A DNA stretch of 64,000 nt from Bostrychus sinensis (Eukaryota; Chordata; Actinopteri; Gobiiformes; Eleotridae). Shown piece after piece: positions 23,813-34,225 of this stretch. The stretch lies in NCBI GenBank assembly GCA_020698575.1, contig CM036239.1:9385263-9449262 (forward strand), read 5' to 3'. Position 1 is the stretch's first letter; each line of letters begins with the position of its first letter. Position numbers and translations under genes: made by a program. The notes under the pieces are model-generated. The model did not search any database. It saw only the letters and a list, made by a program, of their open reading frames with translations, and was not told the DNA's origin.

Positions 23813-24781
23813 ATTAGATCTGAATTGGTATTTATCTTCATTAATGTTTTTAAAATTCTGTAAATAAGGACTTTTCTCATAACCTCAGAGAAACTAGACA
23901 GGAAAATTTGATAACTCTGTTTTTCCTTCCAAAACCCAGATGCACAAGCTTTTAAACAGCATTTAAGTGCCAGATTATCTCCTCATCCATTCCCCTGTAC
24001 TTTGTAATCCTCCTTAGTTTCACTGCTGCAACTCTATAAGCTGTGCAAAGACTTCTGCACCTTGGGGACAGACATGCACTTGTGAGAACTCTGCCTTGCT
24101 GTACAGTGTAAGATAGGCACACAACTCTGATAAGCCCAGTGAGAGAAGGCAGAGAGGAAACATGGCCCGCCGTGAGTGGAGTATGCTACAGGGGTCACTG
24201 GCTCTATTATCGTTCTACTCTGAGGATCTTCATTGTGGCCAGGAGCACATCTTATCTGAATCCTCCAGAGCTACTGTATGACACTGCAGTATTTGCACAT
24301 TTGTTAACATGTGTGCTCAGTGCTTTTAAAGGATGCAGGTTCATGAGAAGGCAGGGCATATCTCTATAGGTTTATAAAGCCAACGCAGTATACCCCTTGT
24401 ATTTTCCCCTACTCATTATTCATTAGCTTCCTCACATTGTGCTCTATAAGGCCCTAAAGAATTTCTATCCATCACAATGGTAATTGTGCAGGCCTTTTCT
24501 CACTAACTCCACTGCTTGGGAGTTGAAGTTGTACATAAATTTTATTCAAATACATGGTTTTATTTTTCATCATTTGTAGTAGTACTGTTAGGATAAAGGA
24601 TGACATTGTTTGGGCTGGTACACTACACGTATTTATTGGCTGCTGCTTAACATGAGACACATAAAGGAGGGAATAAGTGCATGTACTTTCAAAGCGCTTG
24701 TCCCTCAAAAAGCACTAAAGTTAAGAAACAACACATTAACAGTATTGAAAGGCAGTTGGCTATCACTTCCTGTCCCGTAAC
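23813..24781. other. unassigned DNA
   Basis: Nothing recognised. Confidence 0.4.
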
Positions 24782-25120
24782 CACTGCAAAAAATCAATAT
24801 CTACATTAGTTAAAATGACTTGAATTCAGATAATTAATCTTGATTCGAGTAATTTTCACTAGATTCAATTTATTTACTTATAAGGCTAGATTATTTTACT
24901 TGTCTCAAGGGGTAAGAAAATTTAACATTTCCCATGGACAGATAATTTTGTCTGAAATAAATGAAAATAGCTTGAAACAGGAAAGAAATAACTTGATACA
25001 AGACAAATAATCTAATAATAAGTAACCTAATAAGTAAATAAATCTAATTTAGTGATAATTGCTCGAATTTTAATTTTAATTTTTCTTTATTATTTTTTTA
25101 TTTTTATTTTTTTTTGCAGT
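24782..25120. mobile_element. CACTGCAAAAA-ended MITE
   Basis: The left end CACTGCAAAAAATC and right end TTTTTTTTTGCAGT are inverted copies. The 339-bp interior is very AT-rich with recurring CTTGA/TCAAG and TAAGTAA motifs. MITEs with CACTGCAAAAA ends are abundant in fish. The superfamily (CACTA/EnSpm or Chapaev) cannot be settled because no target duplication is clear. Confidence 0.55.
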
Positions 25121-25194
25121 TTTGAATGAACACCAAAACTTTTATTTTCTATTACTTTTCTGACTCAATGCTACATGCTGAAGGTAGAGGTAGA

Positions 25195-25490
25195 CTTTTT
25201 TATTATCTCTGTGGGGAAATTTGTTGTCTGCATTTGACCCATCCTTCAATACCGCCGTGGAAACCTGTCAGGAGCAGTGGGCGACCACAGTGCAGCACTC
25301 GGGGACCCTTCTCCAGATCTTGAGCCAGAAGGTCAGGATATTGACTGGAGGCTGGAGGATTAGCCATTACCCATCCAGACGAGGGGAGAACATGCAAACG
25401 CCACACAGAAAGGCCCCAAACGATCTGGGAATCAAGCCTACAACCTTCTTGCTGTGAGTCAAGAGTGCCAACCACTAAGCCCCTGTCTTA
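25195..25490 (-). mobile_element. tRNA-headed SINE-like repeat
   Basis: On the minus strand an A-box-like GGCTTAGTGGTTGG (near 25480) is followed by CAGCAAGAAGGTT and a B-box-like GGCTTGATTCC. Next come CTTTCTGTGTGGCGTTTGCA and TGTTCTCCCC. This is a common fish repeat whose first about 70 bp imitates a tRNA internal promoter. The copy is old (B box mutated from GGTTCGAATCC) and is not a functional tRNA. Confidence 0.6.
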
Positions 25491-26825
25491 TTTTCTTTTT
25501 TTTAAGCTTGAAAGCTGTCTCAGATATTCTCTATAGAGCCTTTTGCCAAGAAATATGCTTTCTTCTTGAGAAAGATGAAGGGCATGAAAGGCTATTTCTG
25601 AGAGAAGACGAAGCATAGCTTAAGTACCATTCAGGGAAGACATGTGCTTCAACACAAAGTACCTTGTTGATTCTCCATTGAGGTACAATGTGCTGTGTCC
25701 AAATGAAACCTTTCACAGAGCCCATTGTAACTAAGGAGTAAAGCAATGTTATTGAAGGAAGGAAAACATGTCTGCCCATTACCTTCAGTTAACCTGGCAG
25801 CCTGTGCACTTAAAGATTTGTTTGATATGTCATTTTTATGGATTTCTGAAATCACAGAAATCAAATGTAAATCATATTTTAAATGAAAAAGGCCAATAAG
25901 CTCCATTAGCATCAGGTATTTCCTTTGTAATAACATGACAACCCTGCTTCCAATGTATTGTTAATTAAGAATTGGTTAACTAATATAACTAATAATAAAT
26001 ATAAGATTTAGATTGAGATTTATTAAAGATTGACATGACAGGAGACAACATACAATGTAAAACCTGAAATGCGTCAATCACAACATCATAAATATTAAAA
26101 GTATAACTAAAACAACAGTTAAACACTAAAGTCATTATAAAATACACCACAAATGTCACCTATAAAACAATCTAAGAGCATGAGGAATATCCAGTGGAGG
26201 GGGCCTGAGTTATAAATGTGTGCAGAGGAGAAGAACTGTCCTTCAGGACATGAGTGAGGGTGTCCAGTGTGGCCTCATCCCGCCTCTCACACAGAGATGG
26301 AAGAGGGCGAGATACTAATTATCCTACAGCATCTTTTTAATTCTTTAGAGAAGCCCTTTGTCAGCCCACTCCACACTGGGCTGGCATGCATGTATATAAT
26401 TTCTTATAGTACAGTATATTAGAACAAAAAGAACAAGCAGTAGCTGATTTAGGCGTGTTCAGAGCTGTGTGATGTGACATAACGTGTGGAAGCCCTGTCA
26501 TTGACCTGAGTGGCAGTAGAGCAGCTATAGTGCTCTCAGGCAGACAGGCTGAGTGAGTGTGAGAGATGGGAAGGAGGGTAGGGACTGATGACTCTGCAGT
26601 GCATGTTACGCAACATAAATATAGCTCATGTTGTATATTGTATGAAAATAATTTGGCATAGTTTATCTTGATTTAGTTACAAGGGCATGAATAACCATAA
26701 TTTGTCAGTGTTGTACATCTGCTCTCTAATTTCTATTGTAGGAACATTTTAATTGGGATTTTTATCACTGACTGAAGGGTGATCTGTACAGCCAAGGTTA
26801 TTCAGTGTCACTTTTAGGGTGGACT

Positions 26826-26845
26826 CTAACCCTAACCCTAACCCT
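26826..26845. repeat. interstitial telomere-like tract
   Basis: About three and a half CCCTAA units (CTAACCCTAACCCTAACCCT) sit between inverted arms GTCACTTTTAGGG (26807-26819) and CCCTCTAAAAGTGAC (26843-26855 region). Confidence 0.8.
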
Positions 26846-27710
26846 CTAAAAGTGACTTGAGTGAATGAAGGAGTCGACAAGCATCTCTGTGCTGACGTCA
26901 TGAGCATAGTTTTGAGTTGAACTGAAGTCAACTTTATACAAATATGGAGCCACACTGATGAAGCGACCGCCAATCACAGAACAAGTTTTTTACACTGGCC
27001 ACAAATGTTGTGTCTTGAACCTCCTGCCCCTCGTCAGCGACCTGAGTAGGGGTGACACAAGAAGCGGAAACTTATTTAAGAAAAGAGATTTTGTTGCTTT
27101 TGGTGTGAGTCCAGCCTTAACGTGTGTATTGGTTACTTGAGCTGTGAATTTGCATCACAAGTTGAGTTGTTTACATCATGCTGTGACCTGCACTCAGTAA
27201 TTTTAATGTTAATCACACCATTACTTTATGTGAGCACAAACTTCATCACCCAGTGTGAAAGCAGTCATATCTGAGGCTGTACAGTCATTACTCTTTTTGA
27301 GTTGAAACTGCATTAAGTCTTTTAAATGTTCTGTTTGATAGATGACCTTTGTTTATTGCTTTTATGAGCTTACACATACATCTAATGTACGGAGTTTAAA
27401 TGGACCTATCTGGTAAGTTTTTGTGTCTGGGACCATGGCCATGTTGCAGTGCATTTAAGTAAGTAAGTAAGTCAGATTGTTTTCTTTCACTGTCTCTGCC
27501 TTTTCTATTCTCAGCAGGTTCCTTTAAAATTGATTGGTCTTTTATGACTCCCTAATTTAAGTCTTAGCCAGTCCTCACCATTGCTCGATCACAGAGGACA
27601 TCTGAAAATCTAATTTGTTAGCCACAGTTCTGCACAGTTCAGCCTTAGACCAGAGATAAACTTACTGTTTTTGTGTACACACACAAAACCTTGACATCAC
27701 CGCATGTATC

Positions 27711-27892
27711 CCTGCGTAGGTTTTCTATGTCCCTGAGGCAATGCTTCACTGCGACACGTGCGAGCTGCAGAACACCGTTAGGGTTGCAGTTGTGCTGATG
27801 CATTCATGAGAGCAAATATCAAAAATCTGAGCATATTCACAAGTAAAGGTTTTGAAGAAAGTCGTAGATAATCAAATGGAAACCTACGCAGG
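27711..27892. repeat. 13-bp inverted repeat pair
   Basis: CCTGCGTAGGTTT at 27711-27723 and AAACCTACGCAGG at 27880-27892 are perfect reverse complements about 156 bp apart. They might be terminal repeats of a short element; no target duplication was seen. Confidence 0.5.
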
Positions 27893-29106
27893 CACATCTA
27901 ACACTGAAATGTACATAAAGTAGAATATTTTGGGAATAAAAGATGACAAATGCATAGATGATCTTAAGATTATCAGATAAAAAGGTTTTCTAAGTTTATG
28001 ATGTGCTGAGATTAAGCTGAATTGAATAAACCTGTATATAGCCAACTCTGTGATGTGGTGCAGTCTTACAAACCGCAGAGCAGGATGGTCTAGCCAAGGT
28101 GTGGTTAGGAAGAGGTCCAACCCGAAATATCTCCTGATGTTCTGGGCCAATGACAGGCAAAAGTCGAACTGGAGCCAGCCACGAGGTCCAGGTGTCCCTT
28201 GGCTCTGGATTGCTTCTCTGGCTGTGGAGCAGGAGGAGGCACTGCTTTGTTCAGCCCCCATTTGGTAAAAAATCTTCAGCCACATACTTTCACTCAAGTG
28301 TCCCACTAATTAAATAGATGATCGTAATGACCTTGAAACAGCCTGGTACAGGGGAGAGGTCCATTCCAGTTTTTGTCAGTTTTATGTTTTTTTTTTTGTC
28401 TAAAGAAACACAGAGGCCAATGCTCACACTACAGCAGCAGTAGTCACAAAATAAATAGGTACATTGGGCAGGTTTGTGAACAAATACGCGCTGCGACGTC
28501 GTGAATATATCTCCGGTTTAAAACTATAGAGTTCTGTTTCCACTTACATTTTAATCTGGGCCTTTTCAATGTAAGATACTAAATTTAGAGTTTAAAACTT
28601 ACTGTTAATGTTTTATCCCGTTACCACATAAAACATCCTTTCTTTCCCCATCTCTAATGAACCTCTCATTTGTGCCCAACAGGGATTGCTAAGAGTAAAA
28701 TATAAATGAATGGAAAAATAAACAATTTCTTTGCAAAATTAAATAATTACAGTAAAGTATTTTAATTACAATCAGAAATTGCAAAAATAAATGCCTCAGC
28801 TTAATTAACTAATAAAACTAGAGGAGAGGGCTGACCTCTGCCAAGGCCTCATATTAATTAATAAGTAGTCCTTGAGGTATACTGATCACTAACTATTCCA
28901 GTCTAACATTGCGAGTTATGTTGCCAACAGACAAAAAGTGGTCATATTCCACAATGCCACATGATAATGCATGGCTTCAGACCAAAAACTTAGATGAACA
29001 AACATTTAATGGTGGGAAAAACATAACCACAACCATAGGCTACGTTACTATAAACAAATCTCAAAACATATCACTGAGTGAGGACTTGTAAATATAAAAT
29101 ATTTTA

Positions 29107-29175
29107 GGCAAGGCAAGTGAATTTGTATAGCACAATTCATACACAGAGCAATTCAAAGTGCTTTACAGAAAAAAA
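29107..29175 (-). mobile_element. LINE 3' tail fragment
   Basis: GGCAAGGCAAGTGAATTTGT, then ATAGCACAATTCATACACAG and CAAAGTGCTTTACAG, is the reverse complement of an L2/Rex-type LINE 3' end found widely in fish. It is short and 5'-truncated. Confidence 0.55.
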
Positions 29176-30030
29176 GGCAAATTTTATGCATTACTCTGAG
29201 ATGTATGAAGTTCTAACCATTTCTTCTCACAAATAACACCAACAGTCCCTCTCTTTTCTCTCTTTGCCCTTTTTAAAATACATTTTTAGCCTCTCAGGGC
29301 AACACTTACCAGCCCTCCCCCTGCGCTTCTCTCTCATCACTCAGCATTACATCATGCAATTAAAGTTGAACACAGAAGTTGGGAGAGGCTTATTTCCAAA
29401 CACAGTGTAAGTGGAAATTGATTTTGCCTCAGCACAACCTCACGCTGGCATAAGAACAGGCCTGTAAATAGGATTAATATGGCAGATCAGACGGACACAG
29501 ACAGAACTTATGCATCTCCACACGGCATCAGAAATCAAGAATCAAGTCTATATGACATTATGGATATTTAGTGTTAATCAGAGGACTCACAAAGCACTCA
29601 GAGGACTATTTATTTTATTTTAGGGAACAGAGCAGGTCCATCTCTGAGTGCGGGGAGCACAAGCAGACACACGCACACGTCCCATGCAAACAATGTTTCT
29701 TTTGGTTTCCCCAGCACGTTTTACCGTGACGAAAGGTAGCCACTCAGTATTGCTAGTTTTTGCCATCATTAATGGGCTGTTTCTGGGTGTTTCACTTACT
29801 TCCGACATACAGTGGCTCCTCTCCTCCGTGATGTATTTGGGCAAACCTGGACGTTACCGTTCGGATTTGTAGTCATGTGAGGAGCAGATCATTCACACAC
29901 ACACAATTAAAAAGTTCCTGCACAGTAGCAGTAGTTTTTGCTGGATGAGAGTTGGGAGCCAGCTCAAAGGGGGAGGAGTGGGAGTTTTGTGAGGAGATTA
30001 AGGACAGAGTTCCCCGAGTTGGGTAATAAT
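29176..30030. other. unassigned DNA
   Basis: Overlapping 74-codon frames on both strands near 29620-29872 have no recognised domain. They may be an old repeat. Confidence 0.35.
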
Positions 30031-30900
30031 ATGGCCCCCAGAGTGGTTTGGCCCAGTGTTCCCAAAACTAGAAATAGATTGGGCGGTGAAGGATAGGTTC
30101 TGGGTGAATGGCAAGGAGAATCCAGTGGGTGTGGTCACAGAAGTAATCCAAGAAAACTGGGATGGTTACCTACAGATTTACACTGATGGGTCTGCTGACC
30201 CTAGCAACAAAAGAGCTGCTTTTGCCGTGCATATTCCTGTAGCTGGCTTGAGTCAGGGTTATCGGCTTCCAGACGGTGTGTCTGTTTTTACCACAGAAAT
30301 AATAGCCATTTTATTTGCACTGGAGTGGGTAGGTAAGATTAGGCCCCAACAGGTGGTAATCTGTTCTGATTCGGCTGCTGCTCTTATGGCTATGCAGGCA
30401 GGAGTGCCACATGCTAAACCTGATCTTATTTTTTTTAAGTTCTTACTGCACTTAGGGTAGCACTGTCTGCAGGGTTTATGTGGGTCCCGGCCCATGGAGG
30501 AATTAGTGGAAATGCGACTGGAGACTCGGTTGCAAAAGAGGCACTAAGGCAAGAAGCTATTGATGTCAGGACAGCTTTAAGGTTCTCTGAGCATTGCAGT
30601 GCAGTAGGTCAGGTAATAGTGAAGAGATGGCAGACAGAGTCGGACTCAGAAAAGAGAGAGAGGCACTATTATAAGGTTCAGGAGAGTGTGAAAGGCGGGG
30701 ACACCATCTGGGGAAAAAACAGGCGAGATCAAGTCATCTACACTTGATTAAGATTCAGCCATTGTGGCCTGGCTTCAGACCTGGCACTTGTTGGAAAGAG
30801 GACAAATGGACTTTGTGTATGTGGCAGAAGAGAGGAGGCTGTTTTCCATTTTCTAATGGGATGAAACAGCTATACAAAGACGAAGTCACTTTAAAAAGAT
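30031..30900 (+). mobile_element. I/Nimb-type LINE: RNase H domain and zinc knuckle
   Basis: The reading begins IWPPEWFGPVFPKLEIDW and runs into an RNase H fold with all catalytic landmarks. These are D in IYTDGSADPSN (about 30177), E in TTEIIAILFALEW (about 30298), D in CSDSAAAL (about 30368), and H and D in WVPAHGGISGNATGDS (about 30481-30528). The frame is broken once between about 30455 and 30478. An in-frame TGA at 30745 separates a C-terminal SHCGLASDLALVGKRTNG, then GLCVCGRREEAVFHFLMG, which is the Cys/His knuckle of this LINE group. The upstream reverse transcriptase and endonuclease are missing. The combination of RNase H plus C-terminal knuckle points to the I/Nimb group; the exact clade would need phylogeny. 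Confidence 0.88.
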
Positions 30901-31104
30901 ATTAGGACTGGGATTTTTAACCATATTATTAGACTCTTCTTGGCCCATCAGTGCATAAAAGCAAAGTAATTGTGGCAATATTGAAATTTATCTTTTCCAC
31001 CAACATCCATTTGAAACACAAGCACAAGAAGAAGAAGCAGCAGCAGTTTTTTCTTTCGTTTGCCATTGGTTTTCTTTCCTGTTGTCTTTGTGGAGTGCAT
31101 GGCT

Positions 31105-31982
31105 ATTGGTAGAATGCCCATTAATTGGCAGCAGACCTAATGATTTTAAGGTTCTTTTATTGGTCTTTAAATGTCTTAATGGTCTTGGGTCTTCTTATCT
31201 TTCAGATCTGCTTTTATGTTATGAACCCTCGCGGCCCCTGAGGTCCTCCGGTACCGGCCTCCTGATTGTTCCTAAAGTCAGGACACATACGCATGGAGAG
31301 GCAGCTTTCCAATGGTATGGTCCTCGTCTGTGGAACGGCCTGCTGGAGAGTCTCAGGGCTGGAGAGAATGTTAATGTTTTTAAGAACAGGCTCAAGACCC
31401 ACCTTTTAAATTTAGCTTTTACCTGATATTTATTTATTCTATTATTTTGTATTCTATTCTCTTAGTATATTTCTTTTTTTCTTTTTATCCCATTCTTATT
31501 GATTCCATTCCTTTATTCTTTAAATTTTTTTATTAGGTCATATTTCCAGTGTTTCCTCGGAGGGGGCCCTCTGCACTGGGGGCTGTGATCAGTCGTGGCT
31601 GCTGTGGCTCTGTCCTATGGGTTACTTTGGCCTGGTTGGGTGGCTTCTTTGCCTCCCACTTTGTTGTGTGCCCTGGGTCAGTCCTGGCGGTTGTGGTCTG
31701 TGAGCAGCTCCCGGTGCAGACGGCTCCCTGGGATAGTGTTTCCTCACCTGGCTCATCTGTGCTCAGCCCAAGTTAGTCTTTTAATATGTGTATGTGTGTG
31801 TATATGTACATGTGCATGCGTGCTTGCATACTTTGCTTTGTGAGAGGATGTGGGGAGGGAAGGGGTTGTGTGTGGGAGGGGGGCGAGGCATTGCTTTTAA
31901 CCATGTAAAGCACTTTGTGCTGCATTTTTGTATGAAAAGTGCTTTATAAATAAAGACTGATTGATTGATTGATTGATTGATT
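31105..31982 (+). mobile_element. L2-type LINE 3' end with open C-terminal frame
   Basis: From 31141 the frame reads DFKVLLLVFKCLNGLGSSYL, then YEPSRPLRSSGTG, then HGEAAFQWYGPRLWN, and ends FKNRLKTHLLNLAFT with TGA at 31424-31426. This is the conserved C-terminus of fish L2-type ORF2. It has no stop or frameshift, although the upstream edge (LPINWQ-like) is shifted. A 3' UTR of about 550 bp follows. It ends AAAGTGCTTTATAAATAAAG and a (TTGA)n tail at about 31960-31982, the usual L2 short-repeat tail. It is 5'-truncated, so immobile alone. Preservation of the frame suggests a relatively recent insertion. Confidence 0.88.
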
Positions 31983-34077
31983 AATGTAGAAATTTAAGAT
32001 ATTGCCCAATGTTATGTAAAAGGGGCTGGGCTAAAAGGGCATATAGGTGAGCTGTTTCAGCTCTGCAACTCAGTCTTACCTGGTTACAGTGGAGGTAACT
32101 TGGCTTTGAGAGAGACTTAGGGGGGGAAGTCTGACCTTCCATGTTGTTGTTTTTTTTTCTTGTTTAATTCTTTTTTTTTTTTTAAGTTTTTAAAAAACAT
32201 TCACTGTAAATATACCTTGATATGCATTTTTGTCACCTTTTTTGGAACAGCACAATAAACCACACTAAAATGCATTTTTGACTAAGCCTGAGTTTTTCCG
32301 GAGAACCCTGCCACATAGGTATCGCCATCAAATTCATGCTCACATGTGCATTTCACTGACTGCTCTGTGTGATATAACCAGCACAGTGCACCAGCCCATA
32401 TAACACAGTAAAGCAGACAGGACGCCCACTGGGGAAGACTCCGTGGGGAGGGCTCCTTGGCCAGTGCTCGCTGATTAGGACGGTTGGCTGAGCAGGCAGA
32501 CAGGCAGGGAGGAGGAGGAGGATGTGGAGATAGAAGGTGCAGGCCACATCGAGCCACTTCACCTTTCCTGGAGATGCTGTTATTGCAGGATGAGCTCTAG
32601 GTGAGGGCTGCTGCATTGTGTAGACTGCACCTTAGCTTTGTATGGCTTTGTCGCAGGTCAGCTGGCAGTTCACCTTTTCTGGACAAAGTTAAGAGGGAAG
32701 AGTGAGACAGAGAGAGAGAGGGGGACAGTGCAAGATAGATGCTTTAGGGATGAGTCTAGAAAGTCTGACAGTGGAGCAGGTGGAGATGACAGCCATAGCT
32801 GCAGGCAGCTATTGTTGGAATGAGTTTGTGGAGGTGGAGGTCACAAGAGTGAAAGATTCTATATTATACTGTCAGTTTTTCATTTATTTTTTTATTTTCA
32901 ATAAATTACTGTTCATCCTTATATTACTTTAAGATGTTGCATCAGACAGCTTCCTCACTTTCTGCAGTGGAAATGTCTCTTTTTATTTGCAAACAGTTTG
33001 TTGATCATTGCAAATCAATGTCAGTAGAGTGTCAATATCTCTATTTTGATTGCATTTCAAGCGATTGAGTCAGCTTTTAGTGGACTCAAAAACTAGAGTA
33101 AATCAGGTCAGATCACAGCAGATGGACAAAGTTATTCATAATGAGCAAAGATCAGTGAGGAAACTTTGGGAATGAAGCAAGAGTAAAGCATAAACATTGC
33201 TGTAATACAGATGCTAACATTGATTTATTCTGTTTATATTTAGAATGTGTTTCTTATTAAATCATGACATGTGAGTTTTTCCACTCCAGCTTGTGGGTTG
33301 TATAATTGACCAAACCAGTGGCGCATCACGTGGTGCGTACAGTATGATCAATGTTTCATGTGAGTGACTGTGACACTACTTCCTTGGGGCAACAGGCGGT
33401 GAGTGCACGTGTCTGCTGCAAAGCCACTACAGGCCTGTGTGAAAATATTAGTGGTTTTGGTAACTCACCACTATTAAGCAATAATAAAAAGATTATTAAA
33501 TCTGTAGTGAACTATATTGTGATATTGAAATATTTTAAAAATGTTAATGTGTAACTATTCTGAAGAATTACTGTTGTGCACAAATATGTTTATTCACTCT
33601 CAAACTGCATAGCAACTCAGTGTTTGCAATCCATTCAGATCATGTATCTGTTTTTATGAGTTCTTATTCAACATAATCTCTACAGGCAGAGCTCAAATTA
33701 GGAAGGATACATTAAATATTCATTTTGAGTAAAAGTTTCAATACTGCACTGTTTCAAACTAGCCCCTAGAAAAAAATATGAGGAAACATAATTTTCTGCA
33801 GTTTTCATGTTTTGCCCTGTGCCTCACAGTGGGCTCATCTCAGTGTGCCATCTCTCTCTCAGTTCAGTTCCCTCAGTACAGCATGAGCATTTCAAACTAA
33901 GAAAGTACACCAAGTCTCAGCTTATTGTATAAAATAAACTTTATAAGGCAGAAGTCAGGGCCAGGAGGTCATCTTAATCATCATGTCAAGATGGTGTAAC
34001 ACCCAATTCAGTCAATGGATTAAAAGTAAAATTGTTTTGAACGCTGGTGTCCATTCCCAGCTGTCTTGTATTTTCCA
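31983..34077. other. unassigned DNA with a GC-rich block at 32.3-32.8 kb
   Basis: No firm gene. A GC-rich block at 32282-32620 on the minus strand encodes a hydrophobic leader-like stretch (see findings). Confidence 0.35.
32353..32616 (-). other. weak candidate coding segment, leader-like
   Basis: The minus-strand ATG at 32616 opens 87 codons. After a polar start they include WLDVACTFYLHILLLLPACL followed by PAQP, which looks like a signal peptide or membrane segment. An acceptor-like TCTCCAG precedes GGAAAGG inside it. The +1 frame of the same block also stays open (32282-32557) and ends CTCEHEFDGDTYVAGFSG. I do not recognise a family. The GC content above its surroundings is the main reason to list it; it may be chance. 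Confidence 0.2.
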
Positions 34078-34225
34078 TTAAAGGGGCTATATTATGCAAA
34101 AATTAACTTCTCTGAGCTTTCTATCATGTTATAATGTTGTTCCGTCATCAAAAAAAAAACATATCTGGAGTTGTATTTTGTTTGAATAATCCTCTATTCT
34201 CCTACTTTGAGTCTGTGAGAAACCA
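34078..34225 (+). repeat. dispersed repeat R1, copy 2
   Basis: TTAAAGGGGCTATATTATGC, GAGCTTTCTATCATG and TTATAATGTTGTTCC match copy 1 at 19178-19335. An A-run at about 34150 and CTCTATTCTC are also shared. Its other end is not found. Confidence 0.6.

Larger units (their letters stand above)
25491..29106. other. long unassigned stretch
   Basis: No gene supported. 25980-26160 on the plus strand has TTTATTAAAGATTGACATGA followed by AAAACA-rich sequence, which might be a reversed LINE 3' UTR. The 140-codon minus-strand frame at 27884-28306 has no domain that I recognise. The telomere-like tract and an inverted repeat are listed separately. Confidence 0.35.

Noticed and set aside
25420..25485. 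Possible tRNA gene on the minus strand
   Set aside because: A- and B-box-like motifs are present but no cloverleaf with an acceptor stem can be formed. The downstream body is a known type of SINE-like repeat.
27884..28306. 140-codon minus-strand open frame
   Set aside because: No recognisable motif, and a 72-codon plus-strand frame overlaps it. It is probably chance in a GC-richer patch.
29620..29872. Overlapping 74-codon frames on both strands
   Set aside because: Mirror-image frames without motifs or codon bias. They may be an old repeat but cannot be supported as a gene.
33314..33435. CAGTGGC...GCCACTA pair suggestive of a very small hAT
   Set aside because: Inverted similarity is only about 7 bp and no 8-bp duplication was found.
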